This document shows, piece by piece, positions 35,501 through 48,290 of a stretch of 64,000 nt of DNA. Every line of letters starts with the position of its first letter. Position 1 is the first letter of the stretch. Both the position numbers and the translations under genes were made by a program. Origin of the DNA: Galbula dea (lineage: Eukaryota > Chordata > Aves > Piciformes > Galbulidae); NCBI GenBank assembly GCA_013399015.1, contig VWZX01007020.1, positions 3,495,743 to 3,559,742 on the forward strand, given 5' to 3'. The notes under the pieces are model-generated. The model searched no databases and was not told the origin of the DNA. It was given only the letters and a program-made list of their open reading frames with translations.

Positions 35501-38500
35501 TAAAGAAATCCTGCCAATAACGTGAGGGATAATTTACACTGTATGCTCAATCAGTTCCCCATCCTACACTGAAATGGCCAACCGAGATGCTAAAATAAAG
35601 TATCATTTTAAAAATGTGAATAGTCACGTATTGGATAATGAAAAAGAAGCTGAGTTGTTTCACAGAGGATATTGAACAGTTAGGAGATGATAGTTGGGAA
35701 GCCTAAATCTGGTGTATTATTGGTAGGTGTATTTCTGTTCTAATCTAACTCCATAGAAATCTCAGAAGCCATATTAAGCTCTTCTTCAATTTATTCCATA
35801 CAGATAAAAGAATTTACATCTCATGAGTCATATATTTCCTGTTGTATCTTTAATACAGCCATTTTTAGTATTTTTCTAGCCTCTCCCCACTATTGGTATG
35901 CTTAGAGAGTCTGTGTGTAGGAGCTTATTTCACCCATGGGGAAAGGAGGAGTTCAAATCAATAGCAGCGTGTTGTTGGTACTAAATGATGTTTCTTCTTG
36001 ACACAATAAGACTTGATTTTGTCATCCTAATGACACTAGCTTGCTTCACAGAATAGCTATCAGCACTCTCTCAAATCAAACTTTACAAGTACTACTAAAA
36101 GTCCCTTGGAGGAAATACTACAGAAATACTCCAGTATTTGTAGCCAGACACATACACTGGCTTTGTGAAACAATTATTCAAGTTCTGTTTCACTTTGTAG
36201 GGAAGTTGCTTTGCAATGCATTTTGGAAGCCTGTGTAAAAGGATGTAGGATTCATCAGAATTGACACTGCTGAAAGCATGATGCTTGAAAAAAGAAATTA
36301 TGCTAGCATTATTTAAACTGTACGTACCCGTAAATACAGGTCATAGTAACACCTCAGCTAAGAAAAACCAGCAAAACAAATAAAAACTGAAGTTAGTAGG
36401 AATTTGTATGTTTCACAGAAAAATCTTTGCAGCATTGCCAAAAAGGTATGTCTGCAAGAAGAAAAATGTACAGTCAACAAGATGTTACCATGCTAGGTCT
36501 GGTTTTGCACTCAACAGCATGGTCCAAAATAAGTAAGCAGTTGTTCTCAATTTGAAATAAGGATCCCATAGGGAGGCAGGAGCTTTAGAAAGATGTGAAT
36601 TTGAGAATAGGCAGTGTAACCATGGGAAGCAATAGTATGATGCTAGGAACTTAAGGGCATAGTGTCATTAGCAACAGTGGGTTATTGACAAGCACAGGAT
36701 CTTTTGTGTTGGACATCTGAAAGCAATAGCAGAGTTGAATCATCCTATTATTATCCTTGTCCTTACGACAATATAGTTGTACATTTGTATACATATCTTT
36801 CACTGCAGGAAAGATGTTACTTTTTATATGAAAGAGCATTAGAAGATACTACAGCTGCATTGTTAAACATTGTAAGTTGAGAATTTTAACTTGAATATTG
36901 AACCCCAACAGAAGGTTCTATGAAAGCCTTTTAACCTTAAGCAGCTTTATTACTAGTTACATGCATGTAGTGTTCCTGTTTGCACTCTTTTCACTGTTTA
37001 ATTTTATGCAAAATGTGGGTTCTCAAGTATTAACATAAACTTCAATCTAATATTTTTTGATTTTGTAATAGCTCCGCTTCTCATTTCATCTAAATGATTT
37101 TCATAAAGTCACTTGACATAAACTGTCCACACATCATGATGACCTTTGCTGGAGAGGGATGCCTCCTATTTTGCAGGCAGTAAAAAAATTACAATAACTA
37201 ATTATATTTCAGTAATGGTAGTAAATATTATATAAGTTTAAACAATATTTTGTGGTTTTTTTGAATGCATGTTAACTGCAGGAAATGCATTAGCACCTAA
37301 AAGAAGTTGACTAACACCTTCAAAAATGTAGCTCATTGAGTTTATTTTCCTCAAATCTAGAAAGTTTTTGATCATTCTTCTCAATATGTTTTAACGAGTT
37401 AGGACAAGTCTACATCAGGTGCACTTCACCAGTTTGTTTGTACTAGCAGTACACATCTACTTCACATGCAACTTATCCTCCAAGTATAGTCAGAATAGCT
37501 TAGTCTTGTTCACGCATACTTCATTCTGTCTTCAGTGCTGGGAGAAGCTAAAAATTAATTTTGCTACTGTAACTTCCCCTTATTTGTGCGAAGCTAGCAC
37601 ACTGTTGGACTACCACCCGCATGCTCTATTCTGCCATGTGTAGGTATCAAATCTTACTATATATGTTAAGATGCTTACCAGAAAGAGCCTCTAGCATCTT
37701 GTCAGCAATGCAGTGAAGATGCAAGAAATTTAGTGAAGAAGACTGTGCTTGGTGTAGTGACTTGTCTCTACTGAAATGTTTTTCATTGCAGCTGAAATTC
37801 TGGTCTTGTAAACATTTGAGCATAACTTACAAAAAGCTGATAGTAGCACTGAAGTTGATGAATATATTCTCTTACAGCATTATATTTAGTACACATTAAT
37901 TTTAGACTGTTTTCTGTATCCCAGGCTTTTACATTTGACATATGGTTATAGCTGGATTTAATATTTCTTACTCTGTTGTGAGGACCAATAAACATTAAAG
38001 AAATCAGTTATAGCAGCTGTGAAAAGAGCAAAAATATAAAATGCAGAGAGCTTTATTAATCTCCCTTTTTTGGTGGTGGTTTATGTTGTTGCATGTGTGT
38101 GTATGTGCAGCTGTCATGTTTCAGTTGACCACAATTTTCAAGGACCCTAGGCATCTGGATTTGTTCCATTTTATCATATTTGTGTCAAATCTAACATTTG
38201 ATTAAAAAATTGAGAGGTTACTTAACTTCTGTACAGTAAGTTTTAACATGAAATTAATATGATTTGTGGATTCAGGTAAACAAGAAGTAATCAATTTAGA
38301 ACTATTAATATCTGTTGATATAGACATAGATGGTGTGTACAAATAATCTAGAAACTTGATGTATAAACTTCTATTTGAAATTTTTCCTAATTTGCAGCCA
38401 ACAAATTGTTGCCATTGTTTGACTAGATAAATTTACTTTTTTTCTGTTTCTGTACTATGCAGGTCCTTGTCAGGGTACATCTAAGTTCCCTCTTCTTTAT

Positions 38501-41500
38501 TTGGTTCAAAAAATGATTTTAACATTGTCATTCACAATTAATGAATGGTTCTTTTTGTCTTGCTATGGCTACTGCTTAATAAATACCTGCACTGCCTGGG
38601 AGTGAATGTAAAAATAATTCCAGAATGAGAAGTATATTTTTGTTAATATCATGAAAAATAACATAAATAAATCTTCTGTTTCTCTTTAATCACCTAAAAT
38701 CTACAGTGCCACTCTTACGACTCTTCCTTAGACAGAGACTTTGTTGCATGAATGTCTGTGCAGTACATTCTTAGAACAATTAGTAAAACTATGGGCACAT
38801 CTGAAAGCATATTCTGCATTTTCAGTGAAACAGATTTTGAATAAGTAATTGATCTGTTGAGTAGAGTTGTCCATAGATTCTAAAGATACTTCTTTTTGTG
38901 CTCAGACAAATCAAGATGGTAATCATTTATAATTTCTTGCCTTCATGTAAAGGAGTGATGAATAACATGATTGGAAGGAATGCATGAGTCATGAAATGGG
39001 GAGCTGGGCAATTATGGAAAAATTAACTTAAAAAACTCTATTCTACTTTACCAAGATCTGTAAAGTGAGTTCTGTTTTCTGTAACATAATCTAGAAATTA
39101 CAATGGCAGAGGTTGTAATAAAGGCCTTGGATGGATGATCTCTAAGTTGATTTGAACATTGGTTGGTTAGAAAACAAAGTTCTTTAACTCTTAGCTAAAA
39201 GTGATCAGAGGACACTCGCCTGACCTCTATATGAATGTGAAAATAACATGTCTTAAAATATCCTACAGTTAATATGGATTGAATGTAGACCATACAATCC
39301 TGAAAGTATCTACAATAAAAAACCCAATCTTTTAAGAGCTGTTAAAATATTGATAATGTTGTAAGCACTTCAGAAATTTCTGTTTCTGATGTAGATGTGT
39401 AGCCAGTCAAAATTTGTACTCTTTTTTTTGGGTGTACAGCTACATGTAAAAGAATATAAAATCAAGTATTGATACTAAATAAACGGATTTTTTTTTTTGT
39501 CATAGCTCCGCTCACAAATAAATCCATGTGATTTTCAGCATTTTCCCCCAGACTAAAATCATCAAGCATGTATTAAAAAATTGCTCGGCAGAATCAGGCA
39601 CCAGCTCTGTGTCCCAGGCAAGGATCACACAACCAGCTGTTGTTATCCCTGCAGTGGCCTGGGCTAGGCAGCATAGCATCTGCCTGTGTTTTCTTTTCAG
39701 TGACCCAAGCCAGATTTCTTCAAAGCCGATTGCTCATATTTTCCCTGCAGTCACTCATGCTAATTTCGTTTACATGCTACAGCTGGTTTTGAAAGTTCTC
39801 TGACTTACTTTTTCTGTAAATTTAAAGAGGTGATTTTTAAAAATTACTTAGTAATGTTGAGCATAGGACTGTTCTGATTGTCTGCTTTTAAGGAATATGT
39901 CAGCACTGTAGAAAAAAATGCAAATCAGATTTACTTTCCAAATGAAAGCTCAGCCTTGCTGCTGGTTCTTATGGACAAAAAAATCCTGATCTTGATCTGA
40001 GTTCACTTGATTTCATGCAAGTGAAGCTATTGGTGGTGGCTTGTGATAGGGCAGAATTCAGAAACTTTCAGAAACTAAAAAAAAAAAAAGGAAATATTTT
40101 GCTCTGTGAAGTAACAGTATGAAAAGAAGATATAGTAAAATACTTCAAATGGCCATAAAAGGCTATTAATGGTATGAACATTAACTACAGGATTAAGGTG
40201 ACCATGGGAAGGCAATATTGCTAAATAGTTACATGGAAAACAATGAAATGTTAACTTTGCCATTTTGAGTGGGATACAGCTCAGTTTTTACAATCATTGC
40301 CAATGGAAATTATAGAAAATCTTTTAGACAAATTATTTTTTGACGTGAAAACAATTTTATTTAATTTTTCTTTTAAGACAAGGTATTAATCTGAGGCAGA
40401 GGTGCTTGGTTCTATGCATGTTTTATAGGGACTGTATTTTAGGAGAGATTGTGCACCTTGCTTTCAGTTTGAATTCATTTGGTAACTCCAAAACAGTTTG
40501 TGGGCAAGTGATTGAAAAAGTACTCTGACTAATACTGAGTGACTCGAATTTGCCTTAGCTGAAAATGCAAATGTATGCATAATGTGAACATTTTACCCTT
40601 TCTAGATCAACATGAAGTGCTTTTTCAGTCATTGTTCTGGGACAGCTATTCATTGAATAAATACTTCTCTACAACATAGATGGAAGCATTGTAAGGGTGA
40701 TTGACTGGGAGAGTCACTTCAGAAACTGAAGAAGGTATCCTTGCTATGCCCCTTCTCCAAGACATGTTCTCACCACTTTTATGCAGGCTGCTGCTTGTGC
40801 ATCCATGTTAGTTTTAATCTTTACTAATTTTCTCACCTAACTATATTAGTGCCAGGTCAAGGAAGGAGTGAGAAAAAGACAGTTGAAGGTGATAGGAGGC
40901 AGTCAGGAAGCAATGCTCTGAGCCAGTGCCTAGGCATGGGGTTAAAGGATACTGCTGCCAGCTACATAAAACGTACAGGGTAATAATTGCTTACTGTCTC
41001 TGAAGTTTATCTTGTACTTTGCAACAGTAGGAGTAAAAATTATAAAGTTTGGTTACTTCTCACTCTGATTTACTCATTTATACTTTTGTTGATCTTCTTC
41101 AGAAAGTATAACATAATTTTACAAACTTAGACACCAGAAAAATTCATGCAGGAAAAACCCCTGTACTGTCTGAAAGAGAAATGAGCCATTTGCTTCAATA
41201 TGATAGGGCTTTTCTTAAATTCCCTGTGATGCATTGTTTCTTCAGTGTTCCAAAGGTCGTCTAAGGTAAAAATTTATGCATAATTAATAAGGCTTAGTTG
41301 ATATCCTGTGTATAGAAATTCGAATTTTATCTTGTAATTTTTGTCATCTACATCTCCATTAGTTCATCAGTCTTGTAAGCCTTTGGTTCTCAATATTTAC
41401 CAAAATTTTTTCCTATGAAAGATTCCTTTCCAGTTCTTTTACTGTTCTACTACAAACTTGAATGAATTTGCAAATCTTCTGTGTTCAAAAGTCATACTGT

Positions 41501-41827
41501 AGTTAAATACAAGATACATGTCAATGTGTGTATATATTTTGATTTTAAAGACATATTTTTGTGTAGTTATTTCATTAAGATCGTGCTACCAAGCACAGTG
41601 TTTTGTTTGCTTGATGCTTGCAGAGTCTTAAAAACAACAGAAAAATAATTCATGTAACAAAATATTTGAAGTAAGTAAGTTAAAACAGTAATTAGGGAAT
41701 ACTTACATTAACAAGCTGCTCAAGGTCCTATTGCTGATTTTGATATGATTAACACTAGTGATGTATAAATACCTGTTGAATGCAAATAACTTAGGCAAAA
41801 ATATTTATGGTTTTCCATAAGTCAGAT
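32543..41827 (+). other. probable second intron, 5' part
   Basis: No retrotransposon and no exon with two good splice sites was recognised. It opens with a TTTA-rich array (32922-33041). AAG|gtaagtg at 34877/34878 is a strong donor lacking a good acceptor nearby. The open frame 39528-39803 is locally GC-richer but domainless. Two blocks sharing ATAGCTCCGCT (37068-37078 and 39503-39513) are described under findings. Confidence 0.5.
32922..33041 (+). repeat. degenerate TTTA/ATTT array
   Basis: TTATTTATG, TTATTTATTTGA and ATTATTTATC units over about 120 bp, very poor in G and C, starting about 380 bp after the candidate exon. A low-complexity AT-rich tract. If transcribed it would contain many AUUUA words, but inside an intron this has no obvious role. 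Confidence 0.8.
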
Positions 41828-43480
41828 TACAGAATCACGAAATAGATGACGTCAAAAGACACCTTCGGGGATCATCTAGTCCAGCCCCTCAGCTCAAAGC
41901 AGGGTCAGCTATATCAAGTTCCTCCAGACATTGTCTAGTTGGGTTTTGAATCTCTGCAAAGGTGGAGACTCCACAACTGCTCTGGACAACCTGTCCCAGT
42001 CTTTGGTTATCCTTACAGTACAATATTTTTTCTTATTTTTACATGTGACTTGTTTGTATGTGTTAAATTTTGTCTGTTCGCAGGGTACCATTAAGAAGAG
42101 TCGGGCTCCATCTTCTATACTCCCTCCCATCAGAAATGTTTAGAAATAGATAAAATCCCCTGTGCCTTCTCAAGGCTAAACAATCCCATCTATCTCAGCA
42201 TCTGCTCATATTTCATATGTTTCAAACCCTTAATCATCTTTCAGGCCCTCTGCTGGATGCACTCTAGTGAGTATGTTTCTCCCTTTTACTGTGGAGCCCA
42301 GAAATGCATAGAAGTCTGTCACCAGTGCTGTCTTGAGGACAATAATAACCTCCCTTAACTTTCTGGTAATACTTTTCCTGATGGTCTTGGCCTTTTTGCT
42401 GTGAGGGCACGCTGCTGGCTCATGTTCAAGTTGGTGTACAATAGGATGCCTGGGTCCTTTTCTGCAAAGCTGCTTTCCAGATGCTTGGTCCCAAGCCTGT
42501 AGTGTGGAGCATGGGGTAATTCTTTTTGGTGGTTGGTGTGAGGCTGACCAGCCTGTAGTTCCCTGAATCCTCCTTCTTGCTCTTCTTCAAAAGAGGACCC
42601 TGCTGTGATTTCCATGCATCTTCAGAGGTTACTTTGAGTGGCCTTGCAATGAGATTTGCCAGGTCCATCTGCACTTCCATCCTTCCAGGGCCTATGGACT
42701 TGTGTACATTGAGTTTGTTTAAATATTCCCAAATTTGGTCGTTCTCGATCTGGATCAATCTGCTGTGCCCTGGACTTTCACACTAGTTTGTCTTGCCAGT
42801 AAGACTGTGGCACAGAAAGCACTGAGAATCTTAGCCTTCTGTTTGTCTTTTGTGACCATGTTCCCATTCAGCAGTAGGCCCAAACATTCCTTAGTCTTCA
42901 TTGTGCTGCTGATGTGCCTGATGCCCCTCAAAATTCCTTTCCACATTCAACTGCAGCTGGACTTTGGTTTTCCTGACTCCATTCCTTTGTATTTGGATGA
43001 TGTCTCTTTATTCCTCGTGGTTTACCTGTCCCTGCTTCCATTTCTTGTACTCTGTGTCTTGAGTTCTGCCAGCTGCTTCTTGTACATCCATTCAAGTCTT
43101 CTACCATGTTAGCGTGTTTTCTTGGGTATTTTCAGGTGAACCATTGTTAAGTTTGAAGGAGGACATCCTTGACAATCAACCAACTTTCCTGAACCCTTCT
43201 TCTCAAAAGCCAGCTGCCTTGGGGTATTTCCGAGAAGATCCCTGAACAGGTTGAAGTCTCCTCTACTGAAGATCGCAGTTATGATCCTGCTTTTTGCTTT
43301 TTTCCCTTCTCTCAGGGTACCGAATTCCACCATCTCATGATCACTGCAGCTAAGTTTACCTCCACCTTTTATATCCTTGATAAGATCTTGGTTTTAAGTA
43401 TGAAGTCCAGTGGTGGTAGTTCAGGTTAAAATGCAGGTCTGGAGAATCCTGGAGGTTGACCCTATGCTTTCTGCCAAAAT
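41828..43480 (-). mobile_element. long CR1 copy, antisense, internally deleted
   Basis: Read on the minus strand, the element starts near 43480 in the second half of the endonuclease region and carries the linker and start of the reverse transcriptase domain of ORF2. Recognisable words include FRDLLGNTP (near 43230), KPLKV-like stretches and GNYRLVSLTP (about 42550). It then jumps directly to the far 3' part of ORF2 (SSFAEKDPGILLYTNLNMS, about 42435-42490) and the 3' terminus at 41828. The reverse transcriptase core between these, including the catalytic YADD-type motif, is missing, so roughly 0.7-0.9 kb was deleted at about 42525-42540. Several frameshifts and stops are present. The copy is dead. 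The 3' UTR side (TCATCTAGTCCAGCCCCT, TTGGGTTTTGAAT) is avian CR1. The right border is approximate because the match fades. Confidence 0.92.
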
Positions 43481-44549
43481 GGTAATGGTGGATGCATTGT
43501 TTATTTGTATGCCTTGGAGAGTGATGCTGGGAGAATCAGGAGGTGATAAATTCTGTTCCTAATTCACTACCATGTGCACTTTGTGGCCCTCCTCTGCCTC
43601 ACTTCCTTTTGGTGAAGTGGAGATGACAGATTTACCGAACGATAAATGCAGATAAAACTGAGTGTTCTATTCTTCCTCATCTCAAGGTTTTATCAGAATG
43701 TACAAATATAGTAATGAAAAAAATTTGAGGAAGAAAACTAGATTGAGGGTGAAAAATCAGACTAGGAGTGACTGAGAGTGAGAATATCTGTGAACCCATG
43801 CCCATTAGGTGAGGATGCTTTGTCAAAACTGCCATTTGCCAACATGATTCTTCTTTTGGGATAAATAAAATTATAAATGTATTCACTTCTTGCTTAGGGA
43901 CATTTCTTATAGGAAGATATTAATGTCCATAGTTAAACCTTCAACTGAGAGGGTTTTTTTATACACTAAAACCTGCGTATGAGAATTTCTCATATGCTCT
44001 CTTTGTATTCTCACAGAGGCAGTGAAGATTTCAGAGAAACTTTCTAACTAGGTAAATTAAAACTGATTTACTCTCCTCCTTGAGCTTGATACTTCTTGCC
44101 CTGTTTTTAATCTCAGCCGCTTTTTATATTTGTTTGAAGAAAGACTTAAAACATTACTAAAACATTTCTACATGAGAGAGGTAATTTGGTAAGTTTCTGA
44201 TTACATTAGTAGCTATTTAATCAGAAAAAGATCAAGTATTGAATCCTGTTTTCTTACAAAAATTCTTTCAACCTCTATATTAGCCCTTTATTTTCTGTGA
44301 TCACCTGTCACTTTGAAACATGTTTGCATAAGACTGTGAACAAACTTAGAAGTTCTTTTGTGGTGCTTCTTTTGTTTGTTTGGGGTTTTTTTGAACGTAT
44401 AAGGAAACCTGTACAGCAATAAAACTTCATAACTTCATTGTATACTTGCATTCAGGACTCTCATTAAGGGAAGATTATTATTATTATATTATCAGGACTC
44501 TTATTATTTGGAAGGCCAAATCCTTTTTTTTTTTTTTTTTTTTTTTTTT
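43481..44549 (+). other. non-coding DNA ending in a 26-T run
   Basis: No exon recognised. A 15-bp near-repeat (TCAGGACTCTCATTA near 44452, TCAGGACTCTTATTA near 44492) surrounds an ATT trinucleotide tract (about 44474-44491). A run of 26 T (44524-44549) abuts the CR1 fragment. Confidence 0.5.
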
Positions 44550-44610
44550 ATGGTTGGACTTGATGATCTTAAAGGTCTCTTCCAACCTTAGTAATTCTGT
44601 GATTCTGTGA
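44550..44610 (+). mobile_element. CR1 3' tip, sense
   Basis: About 60 bp: TGGTTGGACTTGATGATC, AAAGGTCTCTTCCAACC and a tail AATTCTGTGATTCTGTGA. The shortest CR1 in the window, placed directly after a 26-T run, which was probably the insertion site or arose at the 5' junction. Confidence 0.9.
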
Positions 44611-47600
44611 AAGATGAGAGTAGTTTTTCGAAGGCAGTGGTTTCTCACCTTAAATGCATGTAATAGGTTTCATCAGAAACTGTTTGTTTCTAAGAGAGGG
44701 CTCTTCAGCCAGCAACAAGTAGGTGAGATTGATCTTTTTGGTTTGTGGGTTGTTGGGTTTTTTTTTTTTCCTCCAAGTCAAAGAGTCCATGCAGTTGCTA
44801 AAGGAAGATGCCATAATAAGTTGGCATCAGAAGTTAAATGACAAAAGAGCTTTCTGGATCTCTTTTATTTATAGGTCTCATATCTGGATTGTAGGAACAG
44901 GCCACATACTTTGTAATTTTTTTCAATTTGACCACAACAAATACTTATGAATCTAAGTAACTGACTCTGAGGGCAAATGACATTTGGCTCATTGATATGA
45001 TGCTGGGATCAAGTGTATTTTTGTCTGTGGTAGGCTTCCCAAAGTATGTTCTTTCTGTCTACTGAGACCTAAGTTCTTAGTAGGCTTCTTTGGCCCAGCT
45101 GCTGAAGAAATCATAGATATCAATAGCTTGCTTATGATTTAGTTTCTCTAAGCCTTGCTCTATTTACAAATATAGCATCTTTTTAGATTTGAGATTTTTT
45201 TTTTTTTTTTTTTTNTTTTTTTAGAACATCCCTTGTCATAGTGATAAAAATACTCAGCGTTTATAATGGTATCATGCTCTTGGAAAATTTTGGGAGGTTG
45301 AGTATAGCTTGTGCTTCGTTGGTTGCAGCAGATGATGATCTGTGGTTTAAATGAAGAAAGGAAATACCCTACTGTACAGTAAAGTGGGAATACAGATTTT
45401 ACATTGTTACTAAAAAGAATAAAAAATACATCGGATAATTAATAGCATTCAAATGACTAATCTTAAATTTCTTGTATTTGTGAAATTTGTGTTGTTAGAA
45501 GTAGTGTGAAAACATTTGTGTGTTGGCTATTTTGGACTTGTAGTTCATACTATGCTTTTCTCTGTATTGAGATTGATGATGAGAAGAAGCATAAGGCATT
45601 TTTGTTATGGCCAATTTATTTCATTTCAGACTGTATTATCATTTGGGGAAAGCCCTATTGATTAGCCTTCATAGCTTTACAGAGCTTTTCTTCTAAGCAC
45701 TTAAAGTTTCAGTTGTCTCAGTCCCATAGGACTGAAAGAAAGCTGTTAGTACCATGAAATTCTTCTTCTGTATATTTCCAACAGCTTGAAGCCTCTTCTT
45801 GGAATGCAGAATATGATCACATTAATGTTATTAACCCCTTTAGTACAAAATGCTTTTTGGAAATAAAAATATTTTTTACATCTTCAAAGCCTGGATTGTT
45901 TCTTCTATATGAGTATAGTTTCTTAAAGCTGAAAAATGTGTTGCTGTGCAACAAACAGATGCTGCTCTAACAATGCAATACATTATGTACCAAAAATGAT
46001 CTTGGTTTTAATCATAGATGCTGATTTAATGAGACAAGACTAGCTTACATCAAAAATGGATTTAGGGTGTGATTTTGTTTTCTCTGTTTTTTTCTCTACA
46101 TAATTAATACGAATATGGTACCTTATCTATTCTGTTTTAAATTTGAAAGTGTACTTTGGTTTTATGCCATTTTGTACTCCTGGTCTTTAATTCTGCCTTG
46201 TATAATACTCTTTTTTTTATTCCTTTTTGTGATACGAGCACAAGGGCATTAGTAAATCTTGTATCTTTAATGTATTTCCTTAAAAAGTATTGCCTTTCTA
46301 CAGAACCATTCTGTTCATGCTTAAGCCTTCAATTTTACCCACATCCCCTTTTTCATTTATTTTCTAAATGTGTTCTGTCCAGCGTTTTCATCTTGTATTT
46401 ACCATGTGGGACATGTAAGACATTGTCTGTAACTAATGTTAGTTTATGAATCAGAAAAACAATGCTAATCAATCTCTTCAGACACTATCAGTACTTTATA
46501 CCTTGAGAACACACCTGAATCCTTGAGAGCATTTCATTGTTGATATCTCTTCGGTTTAACTTTCACTTTTTTCTGCAGATCTTCTGTAACTTAACGTTAG
46601 TTGCTAGCTCGAATCCTTCTATCACTGATAGAAATTTTGATTGACAATTTTACTTTTAGATAAAGTCAGACAATACTATACTGGGGGGTGGGAGGGTGAG
46701 GAAATCTTCATATTGTCTTTCTAATTCCACTGAACCCAGCAGAGTTAAATGTGGTTTGGATGCACAGGGAAGAATTAATGATTGGAAGATACAGACTTGG
46801 TAAATTATTTATTCTGGCCCTGAGGAAGCTGAAAAGCTGAGTGAAAGACTAATAAATCATTTGTGGTAGTGCTGGTTGTCACTTCCAATTATTTTAGACG
46901 GTTTTGTGATAAACTGCAGCACCTGCTAGATATCCCTGCACCATCCCTTGATGCTTGCAGTGCAGCTTGTTCAGTCGATTATCAAAGTCAAATTTGTCTG
47001 AAGTTTCCTCAGGTTGGAAAGAGAATTACTTTTCTCAGTCACACCTTCCCCCAGTTTTTAAGCTCCTTTTTCGTTGTGTGCGTGAAATAGATAAAGTTGA
47101 TGATATGTGTAGAATTTTATTGACATAATGTACATTCAAGTATGATTGATTGAACCACTGAGGAAGAGGATGAGGGTGACTTGTCTGTGTGAGTATAAAC
47201 ATACCCTTGATAGACTTTCATCTTTCTGAGTAGCAGTTGTTCCTAAGGTACAACTCGTATTCGTCTACCGGTTTGTAGGATTCTGTTGGAGCTAGTGCTG
47301 AAGTCAGAGGAGACCAACTTGACTATCCGTTAACTTTTTCAATTGTTAAACATTTCTACTTCTTTTATTCAAAAAGTCTTCATTAAAATTACAGTTACAT
47401 TAATGTACAGAAGCCCTGTTGATCCTCAGTGTGCAACACTTGAATAAGTAGATAAGGCAGAGTAAAGTAGTTGGAGGACTCGAGGGGAGATCTAGAAAGA
47501 ACAACAGTTATTTTTCAAGGGGTGGAAGCAAAATGTTTGAAGGGTTAAGGTTTTTGGTAGAGAATGAGTGAAAGTAAGATGAATGGTGAAGGAAGGGTTG

Positions 47601-48077
47601 GTGGAAGACAGCTGTTTCTCTATGCCATGTCACTTAGAATAATGTTGTTGGGCATTGCCTCACGTAGCTGCACACCACACTCAGTCTGACCACACTTTTC
47701 GCTGAGACAAAAGAACTGGGCCTACCCTGAAGATACTTGTCTTTCCAAACTGTAAATATGGTCAAATGTAATGCCATTATCTATGCAGTACTTGCAAGTT
47801 TGGTTGTCTGAGAAAGAAAAGGAGGTTTAGAAAGATGAGCTTGAAGTTCACTTTGTGTTGTCCGAAGGATGGGGAGGGAGTTCCTGATTGTGCAAGCACT
47901 CATATTCTATGCCTGCTCATCTTGGGGAAAAGACTGCAAAAATTGAAAATTGCATTTATTTAAAAAATTCAAGTGCATCAAGTAGTCAGCATAAAGCCAC
48001 TGAGATTCTTTTTTTATGTCTATTACTGGGGAGAGGACACATCTTAAACACAGTGCTGAAAGACTTGCTAGTAAATA
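44611..48077 (+). other. AT-rich intronic or intergenic DNA
   Basis: No exon recognised. A T-run of about 28 (45195-45222) contains an undetermined base at 45215, a sign of sequencing difficulty in the homopolymer. Open frames such as 46156-46449 are T-rich and domainless. Confidence 0.5.
45195..45222 (+). repeat. poly(T) run with an N
   Basis: About 28 T with one undetermined base at 45215. Its true length is uncertain. Confidence 0.9.
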
Positions 48078-48290
48078 GATATTAGGAAAAAGTTCCTTAC
48101 CGTGAGGGTAGTGGAACACTGGAACAGGTTGCCCAGGGAGGTGGTTGAGGTCCTGTCCCTGGAGGCATTCAAGGTGAGGCTAGACAATGTTCTGAGCAAC
48201 CTGATTTAGTTGGGGATATCCCTGCTCACTATAGAGGGTTGGACTAGATGACCTCTGAGGTCCCTTCCAACCCAGATGATTCTATGAAAT
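48078..48290 (+). mobile_element. CR1 3' end, sense
   Basis: About 210 bp starting ATATTAGGAAAAAGTTCCTT and containing ACTGGAACAGGTTGCCCAGG and GGTTGGACTAGATGACC, ending GATTCTATGAAAT. It covers the end of ORF2 plus the 3' UTR. 5'-truncated and non-functional. Confidence 0.95.

Noticed and set aside
39528..39803. 91-codon open frame in a locally GC-richer patch
   Set aside because: No domain recognised, no convincing splice borders; may be conserved non-coding or chance.
42735..43112. 125-codon plus-strand frame
   Set aside because: Antisense shadow of the CR1 ORF2 that runs on the minus strand here.
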